A DNA stretch of 42,099 nucleotides, taken from assembly GCA_017646335.1 (NCBI GenBank), contig JAGCMT010000039.1, positions 1 through 42,099 on the forward strand, given 5' to 3'. This stretch comes from Burkholderiaceae bacterium (GTDB lineage Bacteria > Pseudomonadota > Gammaproteobacteria > Burkholderiales > Burkholderiaceae_F). The position numbers and the translations under genes were made by a program. The notes below the pieces were generated by a model. It made no database searches and was not told where the DNA came from. It worked only from the letters and a program-made list of their open reading frames with translations. Below, piece by piece: positions 35,375 through 42,099 of the stretch; position 1 is the stretch's first letter, and every line of letters begins with the position of its first letter.

Positions 35375-36673
35375 ATGAATTTCAAGACAGTGATTGACTG
35401 GAATGCCGTCAGTAAGGAAGAGCAAGCCGCGTTATTGATGCGTCCGGCCGTGAGCGCATCGGATTCGATTACGGCGATCGTGACCGACATCTTGAAGAAC
35501 GTCAAAGAAAATGGCGATGACGCACTTCGTGAATACAACCGTAAATTTGATAAGACCGAAGTGGCCGATTTGTTGGTTTCTTCCGAAATGTTTGATGCGG
35601 CTGAACAGGCATTGCCCGAAGCGTTGAAAGACGCTATGCGCGTAGCGGTTGCCAATTTGACGAAATTTCATACGGCTCAGCGCTTGGCGCCCGTCTCCGT
35701 TGAAACGATGAAGGGTATTTTGTGTGAACAAGTCACGCGCCCGATCGACTCGGTCGGTCTCTACATTCCCGGTGGGACGGCTCCGTTGTTTTCTACCGCT
35801 TTGATGCTTTTGGTCCCGTCGAAGATTGCCGGTTGTCGTAAGGTTGTTTTGGCCTCGCCCCCGCCGATCGCTCCCGAAATTTTGTTTGCTTGTCGCCTTT
35901 GCGGTGTTGAAGCGGTCTATCAGGTCGGTGGCGCTCAAGCTGTGGCAGCAATGGCTTTCGGTACGGAATCGATTCCGAAGGTCGACAAGATTTTTGGTCC
36001 GGGCAACGCATTTGTGACCGAAGCCAAGCGTCAAGTCAGTCAACGTTTGGATGGGGCTGCCATCGATATGCCGGCCGGACCTTCGGAAGTGTTGGTGATT
36101 GCCGATAGCGGTGCCAATCCGGCCTTTGTTGCTTCTGACTTGTTGTCTCAAGCCGAACACGGTCCGGACTCTCAAGTGGTGCTTTTGACTCCCGATCGCG
36201 CCTTTGCTGAAGCGGTGGCAGAAGAAACGGAAAAACAATTGGCTGTTTTACCTCGACGCGAAATTGCCGAAAAGGCACTTTCTGCCAGTCGTTTGATTGT
36301 GGCTCGCGATTTGGATCAATGTGTTGAGATTTCCAATCGCTACGGTCCCGAACACTTGATCATTGAAACGCGTCAAGCTCGAGCTTTGGTTAAGGATGTG
36401 ACCAGTGCCGGTTCCGTTTTCTTGGGCGATTGGTCGCCTGAGAGTGCCGGTGACTATGCAAGCGGTACCAATCACGTGTTGCCGACCTACGGTTATACCG
36501 CCACGTATTCAAGTCTTGGTTTGGCTGATTTCCAAAAACGCATGACGGTTCAAGAGTTGACGCCTGAAGGTTTGCGTCAAATTGGAGCCGTGGTTGAATT
36601 GATGGCAGCCGCCGAACGATTGGATGCGCACAAGAATGCCGTGACGGTTCGTATGAATGCCTTAAAGGATTGA
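35375..36673 (+). CDS. hisD: Histidinol dehydrogenase
   Basis: Two-step NAD-dependent oxidation of histidinol to histidine, with one zinc per active site. The 432-residue length matches enteric HisD (434). Signatures are [16 protein letters not shown], the segment [18 protein letters not shown], the [11 protein letters not shown] motif, [11 protein letters not shown] (Gln/His zinc ligands) and the late [12 protein letters not shown]. Long segments equal the E. coli protein as I remember it. Lies five bases after hisG and four before hisC. Confidence 0.98.
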   Translation: MNFKTVIDWNAVSKEEQAALLMRPAVSASDSITAIVTDILKNVKENGDDALREYNRKFDKTEVADLLVSSEMFDAAEQALPEALKDAMRVAVANLTKFHTAQRLAPVSVETMKGILCEQVTRPIDSVGLYIPGGTAPLFSTALMLLVPSKIAGCRKVVLASPPPIAPEILFACRLCGVEAVYQVGGAQAVAAMAFGTESIPKVDKIFGPGNAFVTEAKRQVSQRLDGAAIDMPAGPSEVLVIADSGANPAFVASDLLSQAEHGPDSQVVLLTPDRAFAEAVAEETEKQLAVLPRREIAEKALSASRLIVARDLDQCVEISNRYGPEHLIIETRQARALVKDVTSAGSVFLGDWSPESAGDYASGTNHVLPTYGYTATYSSLGLADFQKRMTVQELTPEGLRQIGAVVELMAAAERLDAHKNAVTVRMNALKD

Positions 36674-36677
36674 GATC

Positions 36678-37742
36678 ATGTCTGTTGAAAAGCTCGCTCG
36701 AGGCAATATCCAACGATTGGTGACGTATCCGACATTCAATAAGGTCGTTAAGCCCGAGGACGTGTGGCTCAATTTCAATGAGTATCCGGAATCGGTACCG
36801 TTTGAATTGACGCGTCAGGAGATGAATCGCTATCCCGATCCGCAACCTCGAGCATTGGTTGAAAGTTATGCGCGTTATGCCGGAGTGAAGCCGGAAAACG
36901 TGATTGTGACGCGCGGTGGGGATGAAGGGATCGAATTGGTGATTCGAGCGTTTTGCGAACCTCGTGAAGACGCCATCATCATTTGTCCGCCGACTTACGG
37001 GATGTACGAAGTCAGTGCCGATACGTTAGGGGTCGAATGCAAAAAGGTGGCGACTTCCAAGGAAAACGGTTGGCAATTGAATGTTGATGCCATTGAGCAG
37101 GCGCTTGATCGCGTCAAGGTGATTTTTATCTGTTCGCCCAATAATCCGACCGGTCAATTGATCGATCCTCAAAGTATTCGACAAGTGCTTGAAATGGCAC
37201 GAGATCGAGCGGTCGTTGTGGTCGATGAAGCCTACATCGAATTCTGTCCCGACAAGTCGGTCGTGAGTTGGTTGGCGGACTATCCGCACATGGCAATCAT
37301 CCGTACGCTATCGAAGGCGTTTGCGTTGGCCGGTCTGCGTTGCGGTTTCGTTCTCGGCAATGCCGAATTGATTGAAGTTCTGACGAAAACGTTGCCGCCT
37401 TATGCCGTGCCGAGTCCTGTGGAGGATATCGCCGTTCAAGCGTTGGACGAAGTCAATGTTGCACAAATGCGAGCACGAGTGAAGGCGTTGAAAGAAAATC
37501 GAGCCTATTTGCTCGAAGCGTTGACAGATTGCCCGAATGTCGAGGCCGTTTTTGGAACGGAAGCCAATTTTGTTTTGGTGCAATTTAAAGCGGCACAACA
37601 ATTGTTTGACGATTTGAAGAAGCGATCGATCTTTATTCGCAACCAATCAACTCAAGTCACGCTCGACGGTTGCCTACGAATTTCAGTAGGAACGCGTCAA
37701 GAATGTGAAAGGGTCATTGCGGCGATTAAAGCGTTGGCTTAA
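36678..37742 (+). CDS. hisC: Histidinol-phosphate aminotransferase
   Basis: PLP-dependent transamination of imidazole-acetol phosphate with glutamate. The 354-residue protein has LNFNEYPES near the start, CSPNNPTGQ (about 152-160), VVDEAYIEF (about 191-199) and the PLP Lys 213 in [14 protein letters not shown]. It begins four bases after hisD. Confidence 0.97.
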   Translation: MSVEKLARGNIQRLVTYPTFNKVVKPEDVWLNFNEYPESVPFELTRQEMNRYPDPQPRALVESYARYAGVKPENVIVTRGGDEGIELVIRAFCEPREDAIIICPPTYGMYEVSADTLGVECKKVATSKENGWQLNVDAIEQALDRVKVIFICSPNNPTGQLIDPQSIRQVLEMARDRAVVVVDEAYIEFCPDKSVVSWLADYPHMAIIRTLSKAFALAGLRCGFVLGNAELIEVLTKTLPPYAVPSPVEDIAVQALDEVNVAQMRARVKALKENRAYLLEALTDCPNVEAVFGTEANFVLVQFKAAQQLFDDLKKRSIFIRNQSTQVTLDGCLRISVGTRQECERVIAAIKALA

Positions 37743-37755
37743 AGAGGGGATGAAG

Positions 37756-38819
37756 ATGAGTCAAAAGTATTTATTCGTCGATCGTGACGGAACCATCATC
37801 ACCGAACCTGAAGATTTTCAAATCGACCGTTTCGATAAGTTGGCTTTTGAGCCCGGCGCCATCATGGGTCTACGCCGTTTGCAACAAGCCGGTTGGCGAT
37901 TGGTGATGGTGAGTAATCAAGACGGCTTGGGTACGGAGAGCTTTCCTGCCGAAGACTTTTGGGGACCGCACAATTTGATGATGCAAGCCCTCACAAGTGC
38001 CGGTATTCGATTCGATGAAATCTTGATTTGCCCGCATAAACCGGAAGATAACTGCGATTGCCGCAAACCGAAAACGAAGTTACTGACCCATTATTTGGTT
38101 GACGGGGTGATGGATCGCGAGAATTGCTATGTCATCGGCGATCGACAAACCGATGTGCAATTGGCCGAGAATATGGGGATCAACGCTTTGCGTTATGACC
38201 CGGAAACGCTTTCTTGGGATGCGATTGTGGAGCGGCTCACCAAACGTGATCGCCAAGCGACAGTGACCCGTGTGACCAAAGAAACGGCTATCAACGTGAC
38301 CGTGTGGCTCGATCGTGAAGGCGATTCGACGATTTCCACCGGTGTGGGCTTCTTTGATCACATGCTCGATCAAATTGCCACGCATGGCGGTATCCGTTTG
38401 GCTGTCGATGTCAAGGGAGACCTTCATATCGATGAACACCATACGGTGGAAGACACGGCATTGGCCCTGGGTGAAGCACTTAAGCGTGCGTTGGGTGATA
38501 AACGCGGTATCGGTCGTTATGGCTTTATGTTGCCGATGGACGAGTGTCTGGCTCAGTGTGCGCTCGATATTTCCGGTCGCCCGTATTTGGTTTATTCGGC
38601 CGAGTTCAAATATCAAAAGGTGGGAGATCTCTCAACGGAAATGATCGAACACTTCTTCCGTTCATTGTCGTACGCAATGGGCATTACGTTGAATCTGCAA
38701 ACGACGGGTGATAATGATCATCATCGAGCCGAGAGCCTTTTCAAGGCCTTTGCTCGTGCATTGCGTATGGCCGTTCGTGTGGACGGTGATCGTTTACCGA
38801 CTTCGAAAGGAGTTTTGGA

Positions 38820-38823
<4 letters not shown>
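37756..38823 (+). CDS. hisB: Bifunctional histidinol-phosphatase / imidazoleglycerol-phosphate dehydratase
   Basis: The N-terminal half (about 1-165) is a HAD-type phosphatase with [15 protein letters not shown] and a zinc site around [14 protein letters not shown]. The C-terminal half (about 167-355) is IGP dehydratase with [33 protein letters not shown] and [17 protein letters not shown], the two His-rich manganese sites. The ATG at 37756 has AGAGGGG seven bases upstream and gives 355 residues, the same length as E. coli HisB. This fusion is found mainly in gammaproteobacteria; betaproteobacteria usually have the dehydratase alone. Confidence 0.97.
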
Positions 38824-40910
<2,087 letters not shown>

Positions 40911-40917
<7 letters not shown>

Positions 40918-41522
40918 ATCTGGAAAAGTTGCAGTCCGTCGATTTTGAAAAGGGCGGCGGTTTGGTGCCGGCAATCGTGCAACACGCCGTGAGCGGTCAG
41001 GTCTTGATGCTGGGCTATATGAACCGTGAAGCGCTGGATGAAACCGTCAAAACCGGTCGTGTCACGTTCTTTTCTCGATCCAAAAATCGTCTCTGGGTCA
41101 AAGGGGAAACCTCCGGTAACTTCTTGAATTTTGTTGACGCCGATGTCGATTGCGATCGCGACGCGCTCTTGATTTTGGCCGATCCGGTGGGGCCGACTTG
41201 CCATTTGGGCAATGACAGTTGCTTTGCCGATGCTAAGCACGGTTGGCTCTTCTTGTGGCAATTGGAACGACTTTTGGGCCAACGAAAGGGAGCCGATCCC
41301 GAAAGCTCTTACACGGCACGTTTGTATCAAAAGGGTACGAAGCGTATTGCTCAAAAGGTGGGTGAAGAAGGCGTGGAAACGGCGTTGGCTGCTACCGTTC
41401 GAGACCGTGAGGAATTGACCAATGAGGCAAGCGATTTGGTTTATCACCTTTTGGTTCTTTTGCAAGACCAAGAGTTGGATTTGGCCCGAATTATTGCCAA
41501 TTTAGAGTCTCGTCATCGTTAA
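40911..41522 (+). CDS. hisI: Bifunctional phosphoribosyl-AMP cyclohydrolase / phosphoribosyl-ATP pyrophosphatase
   Basis: Second and third steps of the pathway in one chain of 203 residues. The N-terminal cyclohydrolase (about 1-115) has [29 protein letters not shown], the [12 protein letters not shown] metal site and GPTCHLG. The C-terminal pyrophosphatase (about 116-203) has [20 protein letters not shown] with EEGVE and [10 protein letters not shown]. coli HisIE has the same length. In most betaproteobacteria hisI and hisE are separate genes. It is the last gene of the operon, followed by a long terminator. Confidence 0.97.
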
Positions 41523-41553
41523 GAAAATTAGCGAAAAAACGTCTGATTTGTTG

Positions 41554-41602
41554 AGTCCTCGGATCGATTTTCGAAGAGAAAATCCCGAGGACTTTCTTTT
41601 TT
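41554..41602 (+). terminator. Terminator of the his operon
   Basis: Outer stem AGTCCTCGG (41554-41562) with CCGAGGACT (41585-41593), inner stem GATTTTC (41566-41572) with GAAAATC (41578-41584), three unpaired bases between them on one side, then a T-rich tail. Confidence 0.9.
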
Positions 41603-41773
41603 ACGCAAAAAGGTTGTGTTAGACCAACGTTTGTCCTGATATTGACCGAATGGCTTGGCAAATCAAGGGAAAGCGATGGCTATTCTTGATAAAATCAAAA
41701 TGTTTTAGGGTCAATTTATCGCCTCGCTGCGAGAGGCCCTCCTGTTTTTTGACGTTTAACCTCGAGAATAATC

Positions 41774-42099
41774 ATGACTCTCTCTGTCACTCCTCAGTTG
41801 ATGGCCAACGCAATCCGTGCTTTGGCTATGGATGGCGTTCAAAAAGCCAAGTCCGGTCACCCGGGTATGCCGATGGGCATGGCTGATATCGCCGTCGCTC
41901 TTTGGACTCGTCACCTCCGTCACAATCCTGTCAATCCCCACTGGGCCGGTCGCGACCGTTTCATTTTGAGTAACGGCCACGGTTCCATGTTGCAATACGC
42001 TTTGTTGCACTTGACGGGCTACGACCTCACGATCGAAGATTTGAAGGATTTCCGTCAATGGCACAGCAAGACGCCTGGTCACCCGGAAGTCGACGTGAC
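41774..42099 (+). CDS. tkt: Transketolase, N-terminal part (cut by window end)
   Basis: Thiamine-diphosphate enzyme of the pentose phosphate and Calvin-type sugar shuffling. The first 108 residues seen include [34 protein letters not shown], the catalytic-site [18 protein letters not shown] and [14 protein letters not shown], all typical of transketolase. The gene continues beyond the window. The 170 bp between the his terminator and the start hold a small GCCTC/GAGGC hairpin (around 41720-41736) and a TAAAAT at about 41689, a possible -10. Confidence 0.97.
   Translation, partial: MTLSVTPQLMANAIRALAMDGVQKAKSGHPGMPMGMADIAVALWTRHLRHNPVNPHWAGRDRFILSNGHGSMLQYALLHLTGYDLTIEDLKDFRQWHSKTPGHPEVDV

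Overview
The window looks like a piece of a chromosome from a betaproteobacterium of the order Burkholderiales. Several neighbourhoods are typical of that group: rplU-rpmA-obgE beside ispB, rppH divergent from proS, ffh divergent from a YpjD/CcsA-like gene followed by a PP0621-type zinc-finger gene and ampD, and accB-accC-prmA-DUF3426-sugar kinase. The moderate GC content and frequent TTG (Leu), ACG (Thr) and CAA (Gln) codons suggest a gut-associated Sutterellaceae member such as Parasutterella or Sutterella. That family placement is an inference. No prophage, insertion sequence, CRISPR array or rRNA operon was seen.

Layout. 1-1.3 kb: two tRNA-Pro(CGG) copies and ispB on the minus strand. 1.4-4.0 kb: a secreted PLD-family nuclease, then rplU-rpmA-obgE. 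4.0-7.6 kb: leuB and rppH (minus) and proS (plus). 7.6-10.8 kb: an accessory-looking operon with a long 5' leader that encodes a Ser/Thr-rich 42-residue peptide, two uncharacterised membrane proteins (the first resembles DUF3100) and an M20 amidohydrolase. 10.8-18.0 kb: an HU protein with a Cys-rich tail, then a long minus-strand series ffh-ruvC-ruvA-ruvB-ybgC-tolQ-tolR-tolA ending in an unknown gene where tolB-pal would normally be. 18.1-20.3 kb: a cytochrome c assembly-like protein, PP0621-type protein, AmpD and YggT. 20.4-25.8 kb (minus): an MBL hydrolase, then accB-accC-prmA-DUF3426-PfkB kinase. 26-31.6 kb: an unknown gene, then mpl, a YqiA-like esterase, an RNB ribonuclease and a DUF2156 protein. 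31.8-34.1 kb: mgtE and rsmE, convergent. 34.2-41.6 kb: a complete histidine operon hisL-hisG-D-C-B-H-A-F-IE. 41.8 kb to the end: the start of a transketolase gene.

The two most notable systems are these. (1) The his operon has an enterobacterial build: long-form HisG, bifunctional HisB, fused HisIE, and a textbook transcription attenuator with a 16-residue leader peptide holding four consecutive His codons. Betaproteobacteria usually have short HisG plus HisZ and separate hisB, hisI and hisE, so transfer of the whole operon with its regulation is likely. (2) The 7.6-10.8 kb membrane-protein/amidohydrolase operon has several stacked candidate control elements: a perfect 23-bp dyad, a promoter, a translated leader ORF lying over a C-rich/G-poor tract, and interleaved hairpins just before the amidohydrolase ribosome-binding site.
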